From: Siphonodentalium dalli
Lineage: Eukaryota > Mollusca > Scaphopoda > Gadilida > Siphonodentaliidae
DNA length: 64,000 nt
Direction of reading: 5' to 3'
NCBI GenBank assembly: GCA_032622095.1
Contig: CP136065.1
Coordinates: 151,841,577 to 151,905,576, forward strand
Shown here: positions 35,668 to 43,484 of the stretch, piece by piece
Layout of the letters: each line of letters begins with the position of its first letter
Position numbering within the stretch: position 1 is the stretch's first letter
Notes under the pieces: generated by a model
Database searches by the model: none
What the model saw: only the letters and a program-made list of their open reading frames with translations
What the model was told of the DNA's origin: nothing
Translations under genes and position numbers: made by a program

Positions 35668-35703
35668 AATTCTGCTGTGGTTAAGCAGTCCATTATTTAG
35701 GGC
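35667..35703. repeat. MITE terminus present only in the left arm
   Basis: TAATTCTGCTGTGGTTAAGC and the following 'agtccattatttagggc' match the end of the mariner-like MITE at the axis and at 61967-62150. In the right arm the matching position (40760) goes straight from the unique flank into the minisatellite. Confidence 0.75.
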
Positions 35704-36991
35704 ATACCTGTATGTAGGCCTATCAGTGGATGAATAGTCTGCCGGAGAAGTACTGTGTAGACAGGTCTTGCCGGTAAGAGAGTCAGACGAGAAGTGAAGG
35801 CTCGGCTATTAAAACATAGTAATGCGATAGCGAACATCAAACGAGTCTGCGCACGCATATCTGTCAAAAGGATACAATAGCAGCCATTGGTCAATTTATC
35901 CCCGGTGTCAGCTCAGTAACCAATCGGGACGAAGCCGAAGGTCAACTCATTTTTTTTTTGCTCAATATAGTACGTCACTTGGACATTTTATCAGTTTATC
36001 ACGTGATCACTAAATGTGGCAATCGGGTATCCACCGATGCCTGCAATTTATTATTTATAATAATTGGACTCATTGATCTCACGTAAATAATACTCTTAGT
36101 TGTTCCAATAAAATAGTTATCAAATTCGATCACCAATAGATTTGACTGTGGAATATAATGACCTTTAACTTATTTATCGATCTATGTTAGAACATGGTCT
36201 TAACAAAAAACTTGACCATAACAAAAATTACCTTACATTTATGCATGAATCTAATTAGACCATACGTAAATATTGTCAGCTTATCGTCTGATGAGCAAAT
36301 CCGATGTTTATCAAAAATAGTACAACTTCCAGTTGGTAATTACTCTTACGAATGAAGAGCGTTGAACATATACGAAATTACTACACGAATGAACTGAAAT
36401 TTATATTTTCACATCTTACCAACAACAGATACAGACATAGTCATAGTGTTATACTATCTTACATGTACCCATGCTATGACATCATTCGAAGGGGCAATAC
36501 ACTCAAGGAGTTAAAGTGACACGAAACAAGGGACGTGATGTAATATTGGTGTTTGAATCTTAAAGGAACCCAAGACACTCTAAAGGGACACTCATTATGA
36601 ATGAATGTTAACAATACAAGCGCACGAATGAAGAGCGTTGAACATATACGAAATTACTACACGAATGAATTGAACCTTGAAATTTATATTTCACATCTTA
36701 CCAACAACAGCTACAGACATAATCATAGTATTATACTGTCTTGCATATACACACGCTATGACATCATTAAAGGCGGACAATCCACTCACGGTGTGACAAC
36801 AGATACAGACATAGGCATAGTGTTATACAGTCTTCTATGTACCAATGCTATCACATAATTAAAGGGGGATAATACACGCACGGTGTGGAATGTTAAAGTG
36901 ACACGCGGTAAGGGACGTGATGTAATATTGGTGAAACCCCCTCCCCCACTTATAGATATATAACGAAGACGAGAATAACATGTTGATGAAG

Positions 36992-36997
36992 TTTATT
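36992..36997 (-). terminator. Poly(A) signal of the left zinc-finger gene
   Basis: AATAAA on the minus strand, six bases after the stop codon at 37003. Mirror of 39465-39470. Confidence 0.65.
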
Positions 36998-37002
36998 GAA
37001 AT

Positions 37003-37605
37003 TTAATCATTGTCTGAATCTTCGCCCGTTAGATTTACTTCTAAGAGTTTCTTGAATTTTCTCATCGCTTCATCCGCAGCCCATTCATTATTATATCCGT
37101 GTTTGGTCAGTTTGACCATTTTCTTCATGATAGCGTTATGTATGTGGGATGTTTTCAATCGATGCTGGTATTCTATCAATCGTCTGTAACTTTTGAGAAA
37201 GAGAGAAAACTCTGTGTCGATGCGTTCTAGCTGAGCTTTTCCATCATCCTCTTCTCCCGACACGCCCTCTTCTTCCATCAGTTGATCAAACTTATCAGAC
37301 AATGCTTTCACATCATCGATGACGCGTTTCATCATACTTTTGAATGTGTTCATCTCATTGACGCATCGCGCAGCTTTCTTACGGCCGAATACCGTTCTAC
37401 TACCGGCGATAGTATCATCCTCTGAATCTGATAGAGTTCCCCGTTCATCTTCATCTGAATCTAGACCCGCTTCGTCAGATTCATCGGTATCTTCTCCGAA
37501 GAGAGTTGGTTTTGTCTCGGACATAACTCCGTGTTTAATCTGTTTATGTCTTTGTAGATTGTAGTTCGTCGATAAAATAATGCCACATAAATCACACCCG
37601 TGCAT
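37003..37605 (-). CDS. C2H2 zinc-finger, acidic coiled-coil protein (left copy)
   Basis: A 200-residue protein identical to the right-arm copy. Residues 4-25 form one C2H2 finger (C4, C7, H20, H25; spacing C-x2-C-x12-H-x4-H). Then comes an acidic low-complexity region (about 38-66, many Asp/Glu/Ser), a basic GRKKAAR patch near 75, and a charged helical C-terminal half with EYQHRLKTSHIHNAIMKKM, ending acidic. Nuclear DNA-binding or regulatory role is inferred from the finger and basic patch. Proteins with a finger at the N-terminus and a helical tail of this kind occur in metazoan Maverick-like elements, but this is from memory and not tested. The ATG overlaps the end of the upstream ORF by 14 bases. 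Confidence 0.75.
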   Translation of the reverse strand: MHGCDLCGIILSTNYNLQRHKQIKHGVMSETKPTLFGEDTDESDEAGLDSDEDERGTLSDSEDDTIAGSRTVFGRKKAARCVNEMNTFKSMMKRVIDDVKALSDKFDQLMEEEGVSGEEDDGKAQLERIDTEFSLFLKSYRRLIEYQHRLKTSHIHNAIMKKMVKLTKHGYNNEWAADEAMRKFKKLLEVNLTGEDSDND

Positions 37606-37798
37606 TATCGCGAATTATTGGAAGAACCATCACTCTTATAAGTATTTGTTGTTGTTGTTGTGGCTGATGTGGCTGATGATACTGTTGTTGTTGTTGTTGT
37701 TGTTGTTGTTCTGAAGGTGTGTGTTTAACTTTGATATGACGCTTCAAACTATCTTGCCAAGCATAGACACTTAAGCACTCTTCACATTGATACTTCAT
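37592..37798 (-). CDS. C2H2 zinc-finger, poly-Q protein (left copy)
   Basis: A 68-residue frame. Residues 5-26 are a C2H2 finger (C5, C8, H21, H26; same spacing as in the downstream ORF), followed by glutamine runs encoded by CAA repeats and a short tail LPIIRDNARV. It differs from the right copy by one residue (Pro for Leu in YHQPHQ). The ATG lies about 45 bases downstream of a TATA box. It overlaps the second ORF by 14 bases in a different frame. The two may be translated separately from one mRNA, or joined by splicing or frameshifting; stops in the intervening frame argue against simple read-through. Confidence 0.7.
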   Translation of the reverse strand: MKYQCEECLSVYAWQDSLKRHIKVKHTPSEQQQQQQQQQYHQPHQPQQQQQILIRVMVLPIIRDNARV

Positions 37799-37842
37799 TT
37801 TCCTATATAATCAGTGAAATCGAGCGTTCTTCTATGCACCTA

Positions 37843-37850
37843 TATTTATA
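37843..37850 (-). promoter_or_regulatory. TATA box of the left zinc-finger gene
   Basis: TATAAATA on the minus strand, 45 bases upstream of the ATG at 37798, in the exact mirror position of the right-arm TATA box. The two promoters diverge outward from the axis, about 760 bp apart. Confidence 0.6.
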
Positions 37851-38060
37851 TAGAACAGAAACAAGGGAAACGTGGTGGACTAGTTAACTAGTTCAGGCTG
37901 TCGTTCACAACGTCTCTTATTGTTGTTTGTACTGGATACAAATTTATCACATTAGCTACAATACAACCTACCTATCCAAATGTCAATGCAATTATGAGTG
38001 ATTTCAATATGAACACTCTATTATATAGATATGTGTAACCTGGTGACTGACATGATGATA

Positions 38061-38401
38061 CAGTTATGCACTAAATAATGGACTGCTTAACCACAGCAGA
38101 ATTATAGGTAACTTTTCAGGAGTTAGTCGGAAATATGGCTTGTTGTCATTCATCGGAAAGCTCTCGGCGGCGGCGGCGGCGGCATTGCAGTATTTTACTG
38201 TGGAGTGCGACGGCGGCGGACCCCGGCGGCGGTGGCGCCGCCGCAGTAAAATATCGCAATACCGCAGCCGCCGCCGCCGCCGCCGCCGGCGGCGGTGAGA
38301 GCTTTCCGATGAATGACAACAAGCCATATTTCCGACTAACTCCTGAAAAGTTACCTATAATTCTGCTGTGGTTAAGCAGTCCATTATTTAGTGCATAACT
38401 G
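38061..38401. mobile_element. Mariner-like MITE exactly on the palindrome axis
   Basis: TA|CAGTTATGCACTAAATAATGG at 38059 and the reverse complement ending GCATAACTG|TA at 38403 give TA-flanked ends. The arms carry 'cttaaccacagcagaattat', shared with MITEs at 60838-60953 and 61967-62150. The interior has (CGG)n and (GCC)n runs (about 38166-38183, 38262-38293). Flanks CATGATGATA and TATCATCATG are mirror images, so without the MITE the axis would be a perfect palindrome. GC-rich frames here are not genes. Confidence 0.85.
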
Positions 38402-38611
38402 TATCATCATGTCAGTCACCAGGTTACACATATCTATATAATAGAGTGTTCATATTGAAATCACTCATAATTGCATTGACATTTGGATAGGTAGGTTGTA
38501 TTGTAGCTAATGTGATAAATTTGTATCCAGTACAAACAACAATAAGAGACGTTGTGAACGACAGCCTGAACTAGTTAACTAGTCCACCACGTTTCCCTTG
38601 TTTCTGTTCTA

Positions 38612-38619
38612 TATAAATA
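38612..38619 (+). promoter_or_regulatory. TATA box of the right zinc-finger gene
   Basis: TATAAATA 45 bases before the ATG at 38664, which leaves a leader of roughly 15-20 bases if transcription starts at the usual distance of 25-30 bases. Confidence 0.6.
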
Positions 38620-38663
38620 TAGGTGCATAGAAGAACGCTCGATTTCACTGATTATATAGGAAA

Positions 38664-38870
38664 ATGAAGTATCAATGTGAAGAGTGCTTAAGTGTCTATG
38701 CTTGGCAAGATAGTTTGAAGCGTCATATCAAAGTTAAACACACACCTTCAGAACAACAACAACAACAACAACAACAACAGTATCATCAGCTACATCAGCC
38801 ACAACAACAACAACAAATACTTATAAGAGTGATGGTTCTTCCAATAATTCGCGATAATGCACGGGTGTGA
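38664..38870 (+). CDS. C2H2 zinc-finger, poly-Q protein (right copy)
   Basis: Mirror copy of 37592-37798: 68 residues with a C2H2 finger at 5-26 (C5, C8, H21, H26), then glutamine tracts encoded by (CAA)n, and a tail LPIIRDNARV. One residue differs from the left copy (Leu for Pro near residue 43). The start is the first ATG after a TATA box. It overlaps the next ORF by 14 bases in another frame. A role in binding the element's own ends or regulating its expression is plausible for a finger protein carried by a transposon, but nothing in the sequence demonstrates it. Confidence 0.7.
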   Translation: MKYQCEECLSVYAWQDSLKRHIKVKHTPSEQQQQQQQQQYHQLHQPQQQQQILIRVMVLPIIRDNARV

Positions 38871-39459
38871 TTTATGTGGCATTATTTTATCGACGAACTA
38901 CAATCTACAAAGACATAAACAGATTAAACACGGAGTTATGTCCGAGACAAAACCAACTCTCTTCGGAGAAGATACCGATGAATCTGACGAAGCGGGTCTA
39001 GATTCAGATGAAGATGAACGGGGAACTCTATCAGATTCAGAGGATGATACTATCGCCGGTAGTAGAACGGTATTCGGCCGTAAGAAAGCTGCGCGATGCG
39101 TCAATGAGATGAACACATTCAAAAGTATGATGAAACGCGTCATCGATGATGTGAAAGCATTGTCTGATAAGTTTGATCAACTGATGGAAGAAGAGGGCGT
39201 GTCGGGAGAAGAGGATGATGGAAAAGCTCAGCTAGAACGCATCGACACAGAGTTTTCTCTCTTTCTCAAAAGTTACAGACGATTGATAGAATACCAGCAT
39301 CGATTGAAAACATCCCACATACATAACGCTATCATGAAGAAAATGGTCAAACTGACCAAACACGGATATAATAATGAATGGGCTGCGGATGAAGCGATGA
39401 GAAAATTCAAGAAACTCTTAGAAGTAAATCTAACGGGCGAAGATTCAGACAATGATTAA
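38857..39459 (+). CDS. C2H2 zinc-finger, acidic coiled-coil protein (right copy)
   Basis: 200 residues, identical to the left-arm copy despite substitutions elsewhere in the arms. N-terminal C2H2 finger (C4, C7, H20, H25), acidic Ser/Asp/Glu-rich linker (about 38-66), basic patch GRKKAAR, and a long helical region to the acidic end. The stop at 39457-39459 is followed by AATAAA at 39465. With the TATA box this makes a complete gene unit of about 0.86 kb, compact as in viruses and virus-derived transposons. Identity between copies suggests recent origin or gene conversion between the arms. Confidence 0.75.
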   Translation: MHGCDLCGIILSTNYNLQRHKQIKHGVMSETKPTLFGEDTDESDEAGLDSDEDERGTLSDSEDDTIAGSRTVFGRKKAARCVNEMNTFKSMMKRVIDDVKALSDKFDQLMEEEGVSGEEDDGKAQLERIDTEFSLFLKSYRRLIEYQHRLKTSHIHNAIMKKMVKLTKHGYNNEWAADEAMRKFKKLLEVNLTGEDSDND

Positions 39460-39464
39460 ATTTC

Positions 39465-39470
39465 AATAAA
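39465..39470 (+). terminator. Poly(A) signal of the right zinc-finger gene
   Basis: AATAAA starts six bases after the stop codon. Mirror of 36992-36997. Confidence 0.65.
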
Positions 39471-40762
39471 CTTCATCAACATGTTATTCTCGTCTTCGTT
39501 ATATATCTATAAGTGGGGGAGGGGGTTTCACCAATATTACATCACGTCCCTTACCGCGTGTCACTTTAACATTCCACACCGTGCGTGTATTACCCCCCTT
39601 TAATTATGTGATAGCATTGGTACATAGAAGACTGTATAACACTATGCCTATGTCTGTATCTGTTGTCACACCGTGAGTGGATTGTCCGCCTTTAATGATG
39701 TCATAGCGTGTGTATATGCAAGACAGTATAATACTATGATTATGTCTGTAGCTGTTGTTGGTAAGATGTGAAATATAAATTTCAAGGTTCAATTCATTCG
39801 TGTAGTAATTTCGTATATGTTCAACGCTCTTCATTCGTGCGCTTGTATTGTTAACATTCATTCATAATGAGTGTCCCTTTAGAGTGTCTTGTGTTCCTTT
39901 AAGATTCAAATACCAATATTACATCACGTCCCTTGTTTCGTGTCACTTTAACTCCTTGAGTGTATTGCCCCTTCGAATGATGTCATAGCATGGGTACATG
40001 TAAGATAGTATAACACTATGACTATGTCTGTATCTGTTGTTGGTAAGATGTGAAAATATAAATTTCAGTTCATTCGTGTAGTAATTTCGTATATGTTCAA
40101 CGCTCTTCATTCGTAAGAGTAATTACCAACTGGAAGTTGTACTATTTTTGATAAACATCGGATTTGCTCATCAGACGATAAGCTGACAATATTTACGTAT
40201 GGTCTAATTAGATTCATGCATAAATGTAAGGTAATTTTTGTTATGGTCAAGTTTTTTGTTAAGACCATGTTCTAACATAGATCGATAAATAAGTTAAAGG
40301 TCATTATATTCCACAGTCAAATCTATTGGTGATCGAATTTGATAACTATTTTATTGGAACAACTAAGAGTATTATTTACGTGAGATCAATGAGTCCAATT
40401 ATTATAAATAATAAATTGCAGGCATCGGTGGATACCCGATTGCCACATTTAGTGATCACGTGATAAACTGATAAAATGTCCAAGTGACGTACTATAATGA
40501 GCAAAAAAAAAATGAGTTGACCTTCGGCTTCGTCCCGATTGGGTACTGAGCTGACACCGGGGATAAATTGACCAATGACTGCTATTGTATCCTTTTGACA
40601 GATATGTGTGCGCAGACTCGTTTGATGTTCGCTATCGCATTACTATGTTTTAATAGCCGAGCCTTCACTACTCGTCTGACTCTCTTACCGACAAGACCTG
40701 TCTACACAGTACTTCTCCGGCAGACTATTCATCCACTGATAGGCCTACATACAGGTATGCCC

Positions 40763-41545
40763 ATTTTTTTGCTCATTTGCTCATTTTTATTGCTCATTTT
40801 ATTGCTCATTTTTTTGCTCATTTGCTCATTTTTTTGCTCATTTGCTCATTTTTTTGCTCATTTGCTCATTTTTTTGCTCATTTGCTCATTTTTTTGCTCA
40901 TTTGCTCATTTTTTTGCTCATTTGCTCATTTTCTTGCTCATTTGCTCATTTTTATTGCTCATTTGCTCATTTTCTTGCTCATTTGCTCATTTGTATTGCT
41001 CATTTGCTCATTTTTATTGCTCATTTGCTCATTTTATTGCTCATTTTCTTGCTCATTTGCTCATTTTCTTGCTCATTTGCTCATTTTTTTGCTCATTTGC
41101 TCATTTTTATTGCTCATTTGCTCATTTTCTTGCTCATTTGCTCATTTTTATTGCTCATTTGCTCATTTTTTTTGCTCATTTGCTCATTTTTTTGCTCATT
41201 TGCTCATTTTTTTGCTCATTTGCTCATTTTCTTGCTCATTTGCTCATTTTTATTGCTCATTTGCTCATTTTCTTGCTCATTTTCTTGCTCATTTGCTCAT
41301 TTTATTGCTCATTTGCTCATTTTCTTGCTCATTTGCTCATTTTTATTGCTCATTTGCTCATTTTCTTGCTCATTTGCTCATTTTCTTGCTCATTTGCTCA
41401 TTTTTTTGCTCATTTGCTCATTTTTATTGCTCATTTGCTCATTTTCTTGCTCATTTGCTCATTTTCTTGCTCATTTGCTCATTTTCTTGCTCATGTGCTC
41501 ATTTTTTTGCTCATTTGCTCATTTGTTTTGCTCATTTGCTCATTG
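40763..41545. repeat. 'atgagcaa' minisatellite, right arm
   Basis: Reverse-complement orientation of the left array (units TTGCTCAT, TTTTTTGCTCAT, TTTCTTGCTCAT, TTTATTGCTCAT). About 783 bp against 617 bp in the left arm. Long frames of Ala-His-Leu-Leu-Ile-Phe pattern are open in three frames and reflect the repeat. Confidence 0.95.
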
Positions 41546-42313
41546 ATTGGTGCATACTCAAGAGTCATAGACCTAACATCCAATGTATGTTAATGGTGTC
41601 ATAGCGTGGGTACATAGAAGACTGTATAACACCATGCCTATGTCCGTATCTGTTGTCACACCGTGAGTGGATTGTCCGCCTTTAATGATGTCATAGCGTG
41701 TGTACATGCAAGACAGTATAATACTATGATTATGTCTGTAGCTGTTGTTGGTAAGATGTGAAATATAAATTTCAAGGTTCAATTCATTCGTGTAGTAATT
41801 TCGTATATGTTCAACGCTCTTCATTCGTGCGCTTGTATTGTTAACATTCATTCATAATGAGTGTCCCTTCAGATCGATAAATAAGTTAAAAGGTCATTAC
41901 ATTCCACAGTCAAATCTATTGGTGATCGAATTTGATAACTATTTTATTGGAACAACTAAGAGTATTATTCACGTGAGATCAATGAGTCCAATTATTATAA
42001 ATAATATATTGCAGGCATCGGTGGATACCCGATTGCCACATTTAGTGATCACGTGATAAACTGATAAAATGTCCAAAGCGTAAGTATGAATGTGGGGCGA
42101 TAAGTGGTTATTACGTAATGTTGTTATAACAATGTCATCAAAGCAATTTCTATAATTGAGTGTCCTGGACGTATGCATGTTTTGGCTAACTAATTATCGT
42201 GTGAATGACACAGTTTATCAACCTTAATTGATACTAACTCGTTTGTTCAGACATTAAATCGATATGTTTTCTGAATAGCATATAACTGTGACCGGGGAAA
42301 TAATATAATTCAT

Positions 42314-42499
42314 TTGGTAAAGCAAAGGTGTGAAAGACACATTGTTACCACCAATGTCGCGTGTGATTGCGTGTACAGCGAATATGACAATTCATTCTGG
42401 AGGGTTGTAATTTCACATTACAATTTTCGACCGTTAGTCTCAATACTTCCAATAATTCACGATAATACACACCTGTCATATGGGATAGAGAGAGTGTAA
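42314..42499 (+). CDS. Small ORF conserved in both arms (right copy)
   Basis: Mirror of 34059-34244, identical in 61 codons. AATAAA follows the stop by a few bases (42502-42507). It shares the DNA motif CTTCCAATAATTCRCGATAA and the peptide LPII(R/H)DN with the zinc-finger gene. No finger or other domain is recognisable, so it may be a decayed paralogue rather than a gene. Confidence 0.25.
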   Translation: MVKQRCERHIVTTNVACDCVYSEYDNSFWRVVISHYNFRPLVSILPIIHDNTHLSYGIERV

Positions 42500-43019
42500 A
42501 GAATAAACGCTCTTTATTATTTATGTAAAAGTAATAGTGTCTATTTTCAGGTATGACAATTATATGAACTGCGTCCGATAAAACACTGGAATGTATGCAT
42601 TCATATCGATGGTCACAATGTCCAATAAAGCTATTTCTAAACATCGATTAATAATTTCATGAAAAATATTTGAACAAAAAAAAATAACGAAAGATATTAC
42701 ACGCAAATAATTTAACATTCGACATTTTAATATCGAGATTATCAGAAACCGAAAACTCGTTATAAATTTTTTATTTAAACTTTTTTTGGAGACATAATTT
42801 TGAGGGTTTTGAAATTTTTTTTTTTGAAATTTTAGGGTTTTGAAATTTTTTGGAAGTTTTTAAATTTTTTGGAAAAAATAAATTTTGGAAGTTTTGAAAT
42901 TTTTTTTTGGAAAAATAATTTTTGGGTTTTTGATATTTTGGGAATATTTTAGTACAACCAATTTTAGACCCCAAAGATTCTATTTTTAGATGTGAGGCTA
43001 ACGAGGCGCTCTATCTTCT

Positions 43020-43206
43020 CACATATAAAAGATGATGCACTGGCTTACAAGGTCAATGTAAGTATTAGGGCCCTGCAAATCGATTCGATTCAATGCGATT
43101 ATGGTTTATATAGACTACAGAGTACTTACACCATTACTCTTATCCTAAGAAACGTTGCGATACTAGTAAACGCAACCACATATAGACAACACTGTCGCAA
43201 ACGATC
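43020..43206. repeat. Right end of D1 with target duplication and LINE empty site
   Basis: 43020-43025 is the second CACATA. The next 180 bp match 46447-46614 plus 50802-50813 of D2. At 43188-43193 the sequence AACACT runs straight into GTCGCAAACGATC, the uninterrupted target of the LINE that split D2. Confidence 0.85.
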
Positions 43207-43484
43207 TTCATTCAATTAAAGGGGTACTGTACGCCAAATGTTGTTGTTGGTTTCCATAGTCTCCGAGTCAGAGAATAAGGTAACAATTTTTTCATTATTT
43301 GAAAGTCTGTTGAGTACGAAGTAGTGTTACGGATGACAAATTTACCGGAATGCAAAAATACAAATTGTCGTTGTCGAGTAATGTTTGTACAGTTTTCAAC
43401 CAAATGAATCAAATAAAAGGTATACTATAGGCATACTAGTCCAATATAATCATTTAAGTTATTGTATCGTCGCTAGTCAGTGAG
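43207..43484. repeat. Inverted partial copy of the TTAA element between D1 and D2
   Basis: Reverse complement of 30296-30573, i.e. the right half of the TTAA element and its 9-bp flank. It ends exactly where D2 starts, just as its source ends within a few bases of the D1 start. Only one TTAA end is kept. Confidence 0.85.

Larger units (their letters stand above)
33541..38060 (+). repeat. Left arm of the palindrome
   Basis: Order from the outer end: terminal repeat, A-rich tract with 'ttccaaaaaatt' repeats (33610-33790), conserved small ORF region (33839-34244), 'gacatcattaaagg' modules (34745-35023), minisatellite (35051-35667), a MITE end (35667-35703), more modules (36340-36930), then the zinc-finger gene on the minus strand reading outward from the axis. 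Confidence 0.85.
33541..43019. mobile_element. 9.48-kb palindromic Polinton-like element
   Basis: Starts AGAAGATAGAGCGCCTCGTT and ends with its reverse complement. It is flanked by a 6-bp duplication CACATA, and D2 carries the empty target (46441-46446). AG/CT ends, long inverted termini and 6-bp duplications are Maverick/Polinton traits, but usual Polintons are 15-20 kb with polymerase B, integrase, ATPase, protease and capsid genes, none seen here. The element is two inverted arms (33541-38060; 38402-43019) meeting at a MITE. The inner parts (35706-40756) pair around 38231 with no net indel; the outer parts differ by minisatellite length and swapped segments. Each arm carries two zinc-finger ORFs. 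It may depend on an autonomous relative for transposition, or be another class with 6-bp duplications. Confidence 0.8.
38402..43019 (-). repeat. Right arm of the palindrome
   Basis: Inverse of 33541-38060. About 100 bp longer, mostly from a longer minisatellite. It also has a second copy of the 'cacgtgataaactgataaaatgtcc' segment (about 42043-42072, besides 40456-40485), where the left arm has unrelated sequence (34490-34660). Confidence 0.85.

Noticed and set aside
35003-35693. Long overlapping ORFs (up to 233 codons) of Ala-His-Leu-Leu-Ile-Phe pattern, and the 341-codon mirror at 40568-41593
   Set aside because: They read through the 'atgagcaa' minisatellite, which has no stop codon on that strand in any frame. 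Three frames are open at once and array length differs between arms.
38064-38398. 87-codon GC-rich ORFs at the palindrome centre
   Set aside because: They lie inside the MITE and consist of Arg or Ala runs encoded by CGG/GCC triplet repeats.
33541-43019. Reading the palindrome as a plain assembly or chimeric-read artefact
   Set aside because: The arms differ in minisatellite length and local segments, and the outer ends show a target duplication with an empty site in D2. An artefact limited to the inner, near-perfect part still needs read-level checking.
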